A stretch of DNA of 64,000 nucleotides from assembly GCA_964439935.1 (NCBI GenBank), contig CAYTPW010000001.1, positions 124,001 to 188,000 of the forward strand, read 5' to 3'. The notes under the pieces were generated by a model that was not told the DNA's origin, made no database searches, and saw only the letters and a list, made by a program, of their open reading frames with translations. Made by a program: the position numbers and the translations under genes. Origin of the DNA: JABMQW01 sp964439935 (GTDB lineage: Bacteria > Fidelibacterota > Marinisomatia > Marinisomatales > TCS56). Positions 27,166-37,200 of the stretch are shown piece by piece (within the stretch, counting starts at the first letter, position 1; each line of letters begins with the position of its first letter).

Positions 27166-28584
27166 ATGAAAAATTCAAAATTGATGCTGCTTGTTTTCAT
27201 ATGGCTGTACAGCCTGTCCTCATTGTCGCAGGCTCAAACGATCACTATGGTTCAATTCCTTGATGAACTGAAACAGGTGCACCCACTGTTTGAAAAAGAA
27301 AGACTGACGGTTGAGATTGAAAAGGAACAGCAGAACAGTTATTTGGGTGCACAAGATTGGAATGTAATCTCTTCAGTAAATGTATTACGTGATAAACCGG
27401 TGATTGCATTATCCGGACCTGAACAAACAGATGCTTTTTCTATGACCGGTGGAGTTCAGCGAGCATTCTGGAAAACAGGTGGAAGATTATCAGCTTCTTT
27501 ATCCTCCAGTTATTCGAATATAGAAATTGATCCAATTTTCCAATTTCCAGGCTCTTTCTATCAAAATGCACTTGCAGTTACCTATACACACCCGTTATTG
27601 AAAAACAAAAAGGGATTTTTAGATCGACTTCAGTACGATTTAAATCAATTTAACATCGATTTTTCAGAGATCCAAGCTGTGGAGAATCAGGAAGATTTTC
27701 TGGCACTTACTGCCGGGAAGTTTCTGGATTGGGTTTTACTGACGGAACAGAAAAATATTATCCAGGATCGGTTGAAGCTGAGTGAAGGAGAATTAGCCCG
27801 AACCAAGGAGAAAAGGGCAGCCAACCTGATTGATCAAGTCGACGTTATCAGGGCTGAGGATGTGGTGCGCATCAGCAAGCAAAATCAAGTTCTTATCGAA
27901 TCCAGGTGGGATGCCATGCAATCTGAATTGGCAGTGTTATCGATGAACAGCGATATCTTCAATCTCAGTCCGGAATTTGATCTGGATAAAATTGTCGATT
28001 ATGTGACATTTGAAGAGGCCAGTACCTATCTGAATAATAATTCACGATTGATAAAAATTCTCAATGTCCGTTTGGACCAGATAAAACATGCGCGCAGAGG
28101 ATATGAAGAATTTCTAAAACCCGACCTGTCGATTATTGCGCAGGTCAATTCAAAAAAGCTCGATGAGGAACTGGGTGAATCATTAAAATTGGCAAAAACC
28201 GATGCGTATATGGGCTTACAATTCAGTGTCCCGTTAGAAAACCGTACCAATAAATCCCAGATCACCAAAAGCTCTCTGCAAATTAAACAGCTGGAAAAGG
28301 AGACCTTGGATATAAGTTTGACACTGACATCGACGCTGATCAACATTTATGTTCAGATTGAACAGATGGAAGATGTTCTTAAACTAAACGAGGAACAGAT
28401 TCAATCTGCAAAGCAGAGAACCGAGGAAGAACTGGCGCTATACAACCAGGGCCGTAGTGATATGACCTTTGTGATTCAAAGTCAGGATAGTGAGCAAAAT
28501 TCAAAACTCACTTACGCAGTTAATGCGGTGACTTACCACAAATTGATTATCGCCTATAAATCGCTGTTGGATCAACTATTATAA
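27166..28584 (+). CDS. TolC-family outer-membrane channel
   Basis: Product of 472 residues with a signal peptide (residues 1-23, ending SQA) and two OEP-type helical repeats: one with FLALTAGKFLDWVLLTEQKN and LARTKEKRAANLIDQVDVIRA, a second ending NQGRSDMTFVIQSQDSEQNS. It is a channel for drug, lipid or solute export through the outer membrane. AAGGAG lies just before the ATG. The RND pump gene starts 66 bases downstream, so the two are probably one operon. Its sequence differs clearly from the CusC-like channel. Confidence 0.87.
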   Translation: MKNSKLMLLVFIWLYSLSSLSQAQTITMVQFLDELKQVHPLFEKERLTVEIEKEQQNSYLGAQDWNVISSVNVLRDKPVIALSGPEQTDAFSMTGGVQRAFWKTGGRLSASLSSSYSNIEIDPIFQFPGSFYQNALAVTYTHPLLKNKKGFLDRLQYDLNQFNIDFSEIQAVENQEDFLALTAGKFLDWVLLTEQKNIIQDRLKLSEGELARTKEKRAANLIDQVDVIRAEDVVRISKQNQVLIESRWDAMQSELAVLSMNSDIFNLSPEFDLDKIVDYVTFEEASTYLNNNSRLIKILNVRLDQIKHARRGYEEFLKPDLSIIAQVNSKKLDEELGESLKLAKTDAYMGLQFSVPLENRTNKSQITKSSLQIKQLEKETLDISLTLTSTLINIYVQIEQMEDVLKLNEEQIQSAKQRTEEELALYNQGRSDMTFVIQSQDSEQNSKLTYAVNAVTYHKLIIAYKSLLDQLL

Positions 28585-28650
28585 ACAAGAGAAGAATCTT
28601 GTGAAGATTACCAACTTTGTAAAGGATCAATCACTAGAAGGGAATGATCA

Positions 28651-31600
28651 ATGAAATCATTCATTCGTTTTTTTGCTGAACGCCACCTGCTGGCAAATCT
28701 AATCACTTTTATGATCATTCTTTTGGGAGTTTTTTCGCTGCTGAAAATTAAGCGAGATATGTATCCCAGTGTTGATCTTGACACGATGATTATAACCACC
28801 CGTTATCCCGGCGCCTCTCCTAAAGACGTGGAATTGAATGTGACCAATAAAATAGAGGATGAGATAAAGGCGATCGACGGAATCGATAAGCTAACTTCCT
28901 ATTCTATGGAAAACATTTCAGTGATCAATATAGCTCTTGATCCTGATGCAAAAGATAAAGAGGAAATTAAACGCGACATCCGCGATGGCGTCAGCAGGGT
29001 AACGGATTTTCCAGCGGATGTTACCGATGCCCCCTATGTCGTTGATGTCAAATCGGAAAATTTTGAGATTCTCTGGATCGGAATGAGTGGTGATATGCCC
29101 TATGCCGAACTGCGCCAACAAGCACGACTATTTGAGAAGAAACTCAAGCAGATCAAAGGTGTCTCAAGGGTTAAGAAAACTGGATATCTATCCCGTGAAA
29201 TCAAAGTTGAAGTGTCAGGCGAGGCAATCGAAGAATATCAAGTCCCGATGCGTGAAATTGTCTCCGCAATACAATTACGAAATGTTCGTGCCACTGGTGG
29301 TTCTTTTGAGTCTTACACAAGTGATAAAACAATTGTTGCCCTGGCACAATTTGAAGAACCGTTGGAAGTAGGTGACGTAATTGTCAGATCAACGTTTGAA
29401 GGATACCGAATTGCCATCAGTGACCTGGCTTATGTAAGTGATGACTTTGAACCGGAAAAGACACGCTTTCGAATGAATGGAAAACCGGTGATCGCTTTTA
29501 CGATATATAAGAAAAGTAGTGCTGACATCATTCGTGTTATTGACGGAATCAAGAAATTTGTTGATGATGAGAAGAAGTCGATGCCTGAAGAAGTGGAACT
29601 CATGTATTCATCCGATGAGTCACGATTTGTTAAAGCGCGAATCGGTGTCCTTAGCAATAATGGCTTAATGGGTTTGGGGTTGGTAATTATAGTGCTCTTT
29701 TTATTCCTGAACTTCCGTACCGCCTTCTGGGTAGCCATGGGGATCCCGCTCACGCTGATGGGTGTTTTCTTCCTCTCGCCATTTTTTGACGTACACATTG
29801 ATATTGTGTCGTTGATGGGTTTGATTCTGGTGATTGGACTGATCGTTGATGACGCGATCGTTGTTGCCGAGAGTATCGCCAAGCGACGGGAGGCCGGTGA
29901 TGCTCCTGTTGAAGCGGCTGTCAATGGTACTTATGGAGTACTCCGTCCTGTCTTTGCCACAATAATTACAACTATCATAGCCTTCAGTCCCTTCTTTTTC
30001 ATGACTGGTATGATCGGAAAATTCATGTTTCCAATCCCGGTTGTTGTCATTCTGGCATTATTGATTTCGCTAGCTGAAGTGATCCTGATTCTGCCGGCGC
30101 ATATTACTGCGGGAAGAAGCACTAAAAAGCACCAAACCAGCCGTCCCTGGTTCGACGCAGTAAGAAGTCGTTTCCAACGCTTTATTGTTTATGTATTAAG
30201 ATTGCGCTATATAGTAGTACCGATTTTTGTGATTTTATTAATTGGTGCTTTCTGGTATGCGGCAAATTATATGCAGTTTATCCTTTTTCCCGGCAATACT
30301 GCGGAAGCATTTTTCGTCACTGTTGAGCTACCTACTGGTTCATCACTGAATGCGACCTCCGATAAAGTTGCCGAGATTGAAAATCTTATCAATACTCTAC
30401 CTGAAGGCGAGTTGGATTCATATTGGTCGGTTGTAGGGACTCTTGGAGGAGGCCAATGGTTTACACCGGGTGAGAGTGAGAATTGGGCATTTATGGCAGT
30501 CACGCTGACGCCATTTTCAAAACGTGATCGGGCTGCGGATGAGATTGTGGAAAGTCTAAGGGCGCAAACCGATAAATTAGAAGATGTAGATGTAGTCCGT
30601 TTTTTGATGGATGCTGGGCCCCCGGTGGGGAGACCAATAGCACTCCGTGTTATCGGGAGTGAGGATCAGATACGAAAAGCTCTGGCAGATTCTGTGATTG
30701 CATTTCTTAATACCATGGAAGGTGTTACAGATGTCAGTCGTGATGACAAATTGGGTAAGGACCAGGTAGAAATTAAAATTAATTATCCCCGTCTCTCTCA
30801 ATTAGGGCTTACCGTGGCCGATGTCGCTCAAGCTGTCAGGCTCGCCTATGACGGTTATGTTGTCTCGCGGGTACGGTATGGAGATGAAGACGTTAACTTT
30901 CGTGTGCTTCTTGAAGAAAATATTCGAAAAAGACCGGAGTATTTGGGCGAACTTAAAATCCCCAATGCGCAAGGACGCCTCATCCCATTAAAGGAAGTTG
31001 CAGAATTTATTACCGGTCCCGGCCCGTCAAGTTTTTTCCACTATGATGCAGAACGTGCCATTACAATTTCAGCTGCCCTGACTGACGGCAGCGAATTGAC
31101 ACCATTAGATGCAACAAATTCCTTAATCGATAATTATGATCTGACCAGGGATTGGCCCGGTATGCGGTTTGTAATGGGTGGTGAAGCGGAAGAAACGCAA
31201 GAATCGATGATCAGCCTGGCGATTGCTTTTGGTATGGCTGCATTAGGGATATATATCGTTCTGATCCTGCTATTTAATTCACTGACACAACCGATCCTGG
31301 TCATGTTTGCCATTCCGTTTGGGCTGGTTGGTGTTGTCGGTGCGTTTGCTCTGCACGGCGAACCACTTGGATTTATGGCCATGCTTGGCGTTATTGGTAT
31401 GATGGGAGTGGTCGTGAATGATTCTCTTATCCTGGTCAATTTCATAAACGTGCATAGAAGAGATGAACCGGAAAAGAAATTCTTACGCATTATTGCAGAG
31501 GGAACTTCCAGCCGGCTCCGTCCGATCATCCTGACATCCGTTACCACGGTAGTGGGATTAATGCCGACAGCCTACGGTTTTGGTGGGGATGACACTTTCA

Positions 31601-31779
31601 TTGCTGTTATGGCTCTAGCGTTAGGCTACGGAATCCTGTTTGCGACGCCGTTGACATTAATATTATTACCTTGCCTCTATATGATCCAGCACGATATCGG
31701 AAATCTTGTAAGACGAATTCCGGGGCTTAAACAGTTCTACTTCATTCCGGAAGATGCTGGACTGGCGGAGGCGGATTAA
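28651..31779 (+). CDS. RND-family efflux permease (HAE1-like)
   Basis: Inner-membrane proton-driven transporter of 1042 residues, the usual length. It has a first membrane helix (about 14-32), porter domain (SVDLDTMIITTRYPGASPKD), a TM4 block LMGLILVIGLIVDDAIVVAE with the two adjacent proton-relay Asp residues typical of the hydrophobe/amphiphile branch, and the second half repeating the fold (MAMLGVIGMMGVVVNDSLIL). Substrate unknown. AGAAGGGA lies upstream of the ATG. The partner channel is the gene before it. No membrane-fusion adaptor gene is present next to it, so an adaptor from elsewhere must be used or the pump acts without one. Confidence 0.9.
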   Translation: MKSFIRFFAERHLLANLITFMIILLGVFSLLKIKRDMYPSVDLDTMIITTRYPGASPKDVELNVTNKIEDEIKAIDGIDKLTSYSMENISVINIALDPDAKDKEEIKRDIRDGVSRVTDFPADVTDAPYVVDVKSENFEILWIGMSGDMPYAELRQQARLFEKKLKQIKGVSRVKKTGYLSREIKVEVSGEAIEEYQVPMREIVSAIQLRNVRATGGSFESYTSDKTIVALAQFEEPLEVGDVIVRSTFEGYRIAISDLAYVSDDFEPEKTRFRMNGKPVIAFTIYKKSSADIIRVIDGIKKFVDDEKKSMPEEVELMYSSDESRFVKARIGVLSNNGLMGLGLVIIVLFLFLNFRTAFWVAMGIPLTLMGVFFLSPFFDVHIDIVSLMGLILVIGLIVDDAIVVAESIAKRREAGDAPVEAAVNGTYGVLRPVFATIITTIIAFSPFFFMTGMIGKFMFPIPVVVILALLISLAEVILILPAHITAGRSTKKHQTSRPWFDAVRSRFQRFIVYVLRLRYIVVPIFVILLIGAFWYAANYMQFILFPGNTAEAFFVTVELPTGSSLNATSDKVAEIENLINTLPEGELDSYWSVVGTLGGGQWFTPGESENWAFMAVTLTPFSKRDRAADEIVESLRAQTDKLEDVDVVRFLMDAGPPVGRPIALRVIGSEDQIRKALADSVIAFLNTMEGVTDVSRDDKLGKDQVEIKINYPRLSQLGLTVADVAQAVRLAYDGYVVSRVRYGDEDVNFRVLLEENIRKRPEYLGELKIPNAQGRLIPLKEVAEFITGPGPSSFFHYDAERAITISAALTDGSELTPLDATNSLIDNYDLTRDWPGMRFVMGGEAEETQESMISLAIAFGMAALGIYIVLILLFNSLTQPILVMFAIPFGLVGVVGAFALHGEPLGFMAMLGVIGMMGVVVNDSLILVNFINVHRRDEPEKKFLRIIAEGTSSRLRPIILTSVTTVVGLMPTAYGFGGDDTFIAVMALALGYGILFATPLTLILLPCLYMIQHDIGNLVRRIPGLKQFYFIPEDAGLAEAD

Positions 31780-32120
31780 TCCTTCTTCCTTATCGATCTG
31801 TCCACCGTAGCCATAGAGTAGGAGGAGAATAGGGATTTATCAAAAGGCTTGCTGGGTGGTAGCCTTGAGGGCGTGGACTGGTGACCCCGACGCGATTTCC
31901 CGATTGCATCGGGACGACCAATGGCTTACCTGTCCTCCGAAGCTTTAGCGTAGGATGAAAAGGCTACTGTCCCACCGATGATAAAAATAAAATTTCCAAC
32001 ACTTTCCCAACCGAAGCTATTGGTAAAAATCTGAAAAATCGGTTCAAGGACATTACCCGAAAAGCACTCCGAAAACGTAAAAAATAAAGTCAGTTCTTTT
32101 TAAAAAAACTGATTTCTTGC
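31780..32120. repeat. Mosaic of short palindromes, a broken tRNA-Lys copy and an integrase-end remnant
   Basis: Positions 31882-31975 read like the neighbouring tRNA-Lys gene in the same orientation (GACCCC, GACCAATGGCTTA, AAAGGCTACTG). They are interrupted where the T-loop and anticodon loop should be by two palindromes: TCCCGAT-TGC-ATCGGGA (31898-31914) and TCCTCCG..CGTAGGA (31933-31955). A palindrome of the second type also lies near 31800-31825. Around 31990-32030 the bases resemble the end of the integrase remnant at 32713-32760 (ATTTCCAACAC, GAAGCTATTGG). An A/T hairpin follows at about 32090-32112. I read this as debris of repeated integration at the tRNA. Confidence 0.55.
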
Positions 32121-32149
32121 TTGACATACTTTATTATTTAGTGTACTAT
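32121..32149 (+). promoter_or_regulatory. Strong sigma-70-type promoter
   Basis: TTGACA (32121-32126), a 17-base spacer, then TACTAT (32144-32149). The spacer and -10 region form a nearby GTAC..GTAC imperfect palindrome. Only a hairpin, not a gene, lies downstream. Confidence 0.5.
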
Positions 32150-32173
32150 ATACTATCGTACAATAAGTGCAAT

Positions 32174-32216
32174 GGGGTCGGTATTCGAGTATCCTCCCAA
32201 TCTTGGTATCGACCCC
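32174..32216 (+). ncRNA. Stem-loop directly downstream of the promoter (possible small RNA or REP element)
   Basis: A 10-bp stem (GGGGTCGGTA / TATCGACCCC, with one G-U pair) with a 23-base loop region is followed by TTTATAAA. Promoter, short transcript and hairpin together would give an RNA of about 65 bases. Similar GGGGTCGGTATT-type ends occur at REP elements of RAYT/IS200-like transposases (general knowledge), so a leftover REP element is equally likely. Confidence 0.35.
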
Positions 32217-32505
32217 TTTATAAACCCAAAAACTCAACCAAAACCGGAAATCCAAACCCGAAAATTGACCCGGATGGGGTTAGTCTAATAAGTAGAAAGA
32301 CAAACTATATTAATTTTTTTCCATAAAAAATTCCAAGGGATTTTCAGCAGAAAATAGATGAAAAAGGTAGTTCTGTAAGATAATGAAGTGGGGCTGATTC
32401 AGCTTAGATTTGATGCTATTGTTTTAATCTGATTTTCATAAAGCATCAATATTTTTATGATACTTATTTCCATATGGTTACTCAGGAATCAGAAAATTAA
32501 CTGAT

Positions 32506-32840
32506 ATGTATTTTAAAGCAATTGACATAAAATGTAATCTTCAGATGTTGCGTGATACCGCAGCAACATTGAGGCAGTTAGCAGGACAATTTCTAGAAGC
32601 GGTATCCTCTTTATTGGGGCATAGCAACCAATCCGTTGCTCTAAAATACTATACTGATAAGGATCAAGTTCGGGGATTAGTTGCCGGAGTTTTGAACCTG
32701 ACAAATGATGATGAAATAATTTCCAACACCTTCAGCCCTGAAGCTATTGGAAAAAACGGAATTTCCAACGATTTCCAACAGGTATCTAGTAAACAAAAAA
32801 CCCCTCAAAAAAAGGAGTTTCTCGACGACAAAACAGTAGT
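32506..32840 (+). pseudogene. Tyrosine recombinase (phage-type integrase) C-terminal remnant
   Basis: The translated frame carries the end of an integrase catalytic domain. QMLRDTAAT corresponds to the usual HxLRHTxAT box with the box His residues replaced. SSLLGHSNQSVALKYYTD carries the conserved LGHS motif and a Tyr at the nucleophile position. The N-terminal two-thirds of an integrase is missing, and I find no start with a ribosome-binding site. After residue 75 the frame is low in structure and runs into the antisense of the tRNA-Lys gene. That position next to a tRNA is typical of an integrated element using the tRNA as its attachment site. It is probably dead. Confidence 0.65.
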
Positions 32841-32912
32841 GACCCCGGCGCGACTCGAACGCGCGACCAATGGCTTAAAAGGCCACTGCTCTACCAACTG
32901 AGCTACGGAGTC
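32840..32912 (-). tRNA. tRNA-Lys (UUU)
   Basis: Read on the minus strand, GACTCCG pairs with CGGGGTC as acceptor stem. The D-arm AGCTCAGTTGGTAGAGC, anticodon loop CTTTTAA with anticodon TTT, and T-arm with GTTCGAGTC are all in place, giving 73 bases including the discriminator A. CCA is not encoded. Degenerate copies flank it on both sides. Confidence 0.95.
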
Positions 32913-32985
32913 ATTTTCAAAAACTATTTTACTGCCTCCGTATTCGCATATTGATACAAAGTGAAGGAACAGCCACAATTATTTT

Positions 32986-33030
32986 GCCACTGCTCTACTC
33001 CCGGCACGTTGGGAAGCTACGGAGTCATTT
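32986..33030 (-). repeat. Broken 5' half of tRNA-Lys with an inserted palindrome
   Basis: The bases GCCACTGCTCTAC and AGCTACGGAGTCATTT are those of the tRNA-Lys gene just to the left. The 6 bases between them in the real gene (the D-loop) are replaced by TCCCGGCACGTTGGGA, a TCCC/GGGA palindrome (32999-33014). The rest of the tRNA is missing. Confidence 0.65.
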
Positions 33031-33092
33031 GTTAATTATTCGCTCATTAAAAGCGCCGGAAATTAATCAAATTATTCGCCGTGCAAAACTAT

Positions 33093-34217
33093 TCAATTTC
33101 CCTTTCCGTAGAAGAATTTCAGCGGAACATTGATCCGTTGTGCCCAGGCCTGTTCATTGTGCATGGCCCCTTCCGCAATCAGATAGACCAGGTTGTCACC
33201 CTCCTGGAATCCGCGGTTTGCCAACAATGGTATAATTTGATCGATTGCAGGTTGCAAGCGAACTTCCAAGCCTAGAGTGCCGCTATCGATGTAAAGCTTA
33301 ATCGGTTTGACTGGTACCAGAGATTGTCGGACACGACTGACAATTTCACTGGAATCGACCATGAATGCCGGTGACAAACAGCCGGCCATGGAGAAGACAT
33401 TGGGATATTCCCAGGCCAGGTGCAGGGAAATGAGACCGCCCATGGAAGAACCCATTACTGCCGTGTATTCCGGACCCGGTTGTGTGCGATAGTTGGTATC
33501 GATAAATGGTTTGACAGTATTGATTAAAAATTCGCTGTATCTCCCACCCAGGTGGACCGGTGAATATTCCGCTGTGCGATTGTCGGTATTATTGATGCCA
33601 ATAATAATTATTTCAGAAATTGCACCCGATTCAATCAATTCCGTTGCTACCTCGTCGATCCGCCAATCTTGCCCCGCGAAGGAAGTAAATGGGTCAATGA
33701 TATTCTGTCCGTCATGCATGTAAAGCACCGGGTAACGGGCCAAACTGTCGGTTGAGTAAGACGGTGGCAGCCAGACGATCAGGTCCCGGTAATTATCCAA
33801 TTGTGGGGAATAGAAATTTCGATGATATCGAACCACTCCAGTTATACCTGCACCGGGAGTCGGGTGGCTATCTCTCCAAGCGAAAACTTGATGGTAAATG
33901 GTCGTATCACCGGTAACAATCTGACGATAATTAGGTGGAATGCCCATTACGCCATCCAGCGCTTCTGTCATCCAGCTGCCGCGGGTGAATTTGTACTCAA
34001 CTGTGTCGCCCACCCGAACCTGAAATTTAATTCCGTATTGCCCTGAACCAAGGGAGTCCATGGGTACAGCAGCCGGGTCCCAGTTGCCTAGTTCATTCAG
34101 GTTACCGGCGATTGTAACATGGGTTGTGGAGTCTGGTACTTCCACCAGAACCCACACTGTGGCTAAGCGGGTACAACCGGTTATTGCTACCAACAAGCAG
34201 AGCAGTAGAATTCGCAT
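33093..34217 (-). CDS. Lipoprotein esterase with N-terminal starch-binding-like domain
   Basis: Product of 374 residues. Lipobox ITGC (Cys15) places it on a membrane facing the periplasm or surface. Residues about 20-110 form a CBM20/CBM48-like sandwich (VTIAGNLNELGNWDP; VEYKFTRGSW). Residues 125-370 form an alpha/beta-hydrolase of the enterochelin-esterase/IroE type. LYMHDGQN follows the oxyanion strand, the nucleophile is the Ser of GSSMGG (near 255), and the catalytic His is in EGAMHNEQ (near 352). The acid is likely Asp in the YIDSGT segment. Together with the neighbours it suggests removal of acyl groups from carbohydrate or carbohydrate-bound substrates (inference). It is separated from the next minus-strand gene by that gene's terminator. 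Confidence 0.85.
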   Translation of the reverse strand: MRILLLCLLVAITGCTRLATVWVLVEVPDSTTHVTIAGNLNELGNWDPAAVPMDSLGSGQYGIKFQVRVGDTVEYKFTRGSWMTEALDGVMGIPPNYRQIVTGDTTIYHQVFAWRDSHPTPGAGITGVVRYHRNFYSPQLDNYRDLIVWLPPSYSTDSLARYPVLYMHDGQNIIDPFTSFAGQDWRIDEVATELIESGAISEIIIIGINNTDNRTAEYSPVHLGGRYSEFLINTVKPFIDTNYRTQPGPEYTAVMGSSMGGLISLHLAWEYPNVFSMAGCLSPAFMVDSSEIVSRVRQSLVPVKPIKLYIDSGTLGLEVRLQPAIDQIIPLLANRGFQEGDNLVYLIAEGAMHNEQAWAQRINVPLKFFYGKGN

Positions 34218-34223
34218 AATATA

Positions 34224-34251
34224 AAAGCGGGCTCAAAACAGAGCCCGCTTT
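34224..34251 (-). terminator. Terminator between the surface protein and esterase genes
   Basis: Perfect 11-bp stem (AAAGCGGGCTC / GAGCCCGCTTT) with a 6-base loop. Reading on the minus strand it follows the stop at 34276 and is trailed by TTTATATTAT. Confidence 0.85.
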
Positions 34252-34275
34252 CTTAATTAAACTACAGGTTACAGC

Positions 34276-37200
34276 TTATTTCAGAATGGTCATTTTCTTG
34301 ACAGCATGGAAATAAGCACCGGCATCCAGCTCATAGAGATAAACACCACTGGGAACCAGTTTTCCGCTCATGTCACGGCCATTCCAGGTTATAGTATAGG
34401 TACCGGGTTTGGCATAGCCGTTATGGATCGTAGCCACCATCTGTCCCAGGATATTATAGATGTTGAGAGTCAACTCAGCACCAACCGGAACGGTGAATCG
34501 GATCTTGGTTGAGGGATTGAACGGATTTGGATAGTTATCACTCAGTGAGAATACTGTCGGCATCGCGTCTTCCAGTTCATCCACACCCAGGTTGGGAGTA
34601 TTGGTATCGTAGTCCCAGGCATCGTAGAACACTGGATCGATTGAGCCGAAATAGGACAACAACAGTGGATTCGCAACGTCGATATTCTCGATATGATTGT
34701 TACCATAGCCACCTTCGTTATCACCGGCATCGATCCCGAATTTGAATTCCTGCCCGACTACATCGGTAGCTTCATAGGCAAACTGGACACTGTAGACGCT
34801 GTCACCTGCGACAAGGTCGCCGCCGGTGGTTCCGTCATCATGCATTGCTTGTTCAACTGTTCCGTGGAGGGTGGAACCCCAGCCAGCCCAGCCACCAGTA
34901 GCGGGTCCGTTGATCCAGACACCCCAGGCAAAGATACTGTCAGGCACGGTAACATCATGGGTACCCTGGATATCTTCCAGCGTATCACCGGCTAATACCT
35001 GATAATAGGCCGGACGCAGATCAACCGCGAAAGTAACAGTTACTGCTTGGCCCAGTTGATCGGTGTTACGGAACAACGGTTGCCGCCGTGGATCATCGCG
35101 GGAATCGACATCATCGGCGATGGTGAAAGCAGCATTGGCTGTAGCACCCGAAAGATCATGGAAACGCCGTTCCGCCAGGGAGGCATCGGAACCATCATAA
35201 GCGAAATTATAGAAGATTTCACGGTACTCCGTACCATCCTTAATCCGGTACAGATTGTAGTACAGGCCACGTTCCAGATCTACCGTCAGTGTATCCAGTT
35301 CTAATTCATAATCATAACTGAATGGCACTTGTGAAAGCGTATCGGTAATGGCAATGGGCTGAGTCCCGCCATAGCCATACTTGACCAGTAGGGTATCACC
35401 TAATTCAAAACCATTTGCTGAAACGGCATTACTGACATCGGTTGCGAAAGTGAACGGTACCAGATCGGTCTCGCCACCGAATGGTTCTGGACCGACATCA
35501 TTCCAGTAAACCCACTGGATTGTCGTATCACCCATGCCGGTATTGAAAAAGATCGTACGGTTTTCATTATCCGGGAAATAGGCACCACCAAGATTTTCGG
35601 TATTACCCCAGTAATCATGGCCTAAGCCATCATAGCAGTAGCGGTACATGAACATACCCAGTTCGTCGTCTGACCAACCGGCGTCATTCAGAACCTGATC
35701 AACCGTATCTATGAAACCCTGGGCATATTTAAGATGGATGCTCCAATAATCGGATTCACTACCTTCCCGGGTCAGAGGATAGTTACCGGGAAACCACTCA
35801 CTTAAATGACCGACAATCGACGGCATATGTGTGGCAGGAATGAAATCGCCAAACTGGCTCATGTTGACCCGGAAGAACACATCAACTGAATCAGTGGGTG
35901 TATACGGCGGCACATTATTATCGGGACCGGAACCTAAATAATCCAAACCGATTACCATTGCTTCGGTGCCAGTAGTGAATGTGCGGTTACCACCCTGGTA
36001 GTCCGCGCCGGGAATATCATTTTCCCACAGATCGGTGACCGTGCCATCCAGAGGATCGACGGTCTGGGAACCGTATTTATATTCATAGGCAGTATTCTGG
36101 TATAATGATATAGTGAGTTCCCAGTAATCACCGCCGACATTGGTCAGGTTAGTTCCGGGACCCCATTGGGTAACGGTACCGCGCAGGTCAACGCCACTAG
36201 TGCTGTCAACAATTCCTTCCACGGTGGAAGAATTAACCTGGAAAGTCACATCAACCGGAATAGGAGCGGAATAGGTATAGGTAACGGTCTGGGCACTTTC
36301 ATCCGTGACGGTGAAATCTGGTCCGCCAGTGACCCAGTTGTGATCCATATCGTTGATGCCCCAGGACCAGGTGTTGGTACCACCATCGCTTACTAAATCG
36401 ACCGTGGCTTCCCAAACATCGTCGCCATCGGTATCATCGAAAGCGGCATGTTCGCCACCGCCGCCCCAACCGGAGTCATAATATCCGTCAGCATCCCAGC
36501 TGCCTTTCAGAAAACCTCCTGAGAAGGCGGAGGGATTGGCACTTGCATCAACCTGGAATGTGACTGCAGCATAAGGAACTGCCGGAGCCTCAATCTCAGT
36601 TACATCATCGATGTATAGTGTATCGCTGACATCAAGAGCTGAGCCCATCTGGATACTTTCGATCGTCACATAATCGGTGGAATTGATTTCCCCGGTACCA
36701 GTGAGCCAGCTGGTGAAATTAGCCGTGGTCAGGTCCACTTCGAACCATTGCCAGTCGTCTTCAGTAGCTGTCGGTACCATCCAGGGACCGGCTTCGTAGC
36801 CGTCACCGCCGGCACCATTATCCCAGATCACCAGGCGCAGGGAGTCCTGCCCACTGGCCCGTAGCCAGAAACCGACTTTTGAGTCGGGGGCGATCTGTTC
36901 ATCGCGGTTAGTCATGCGCAAGAACCAGCCACCGGCTGTTCCCGCATCATCAACCAGGGTCAGTTTACCGGACTGGGAGCCATTCTTGGCGTAATCGGTG
37001 GAAACGGCAAAAGCCGATGATAAATCCAAACCACTCGTTGAGCCGGAGAAGTTAGGATCTTCCCAGCCACCGATATCGGTCTCGAAATCATCGATTACCG
37101 TACCGGGTACTGTATTGGTCACTGAAAGGGGATTTCCCAGATTGGAATCCCAGTAACCGTCCTCGTCAAAATCGAGGCTGCTTTCGGTGAATACATAACC

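Noticed and set aside
32117..32326. 69-codon frame across the promoter-hairpin cassette
   Set aside because: Starts within the promoter spacer and runs through the hairpin; no ribosome site.
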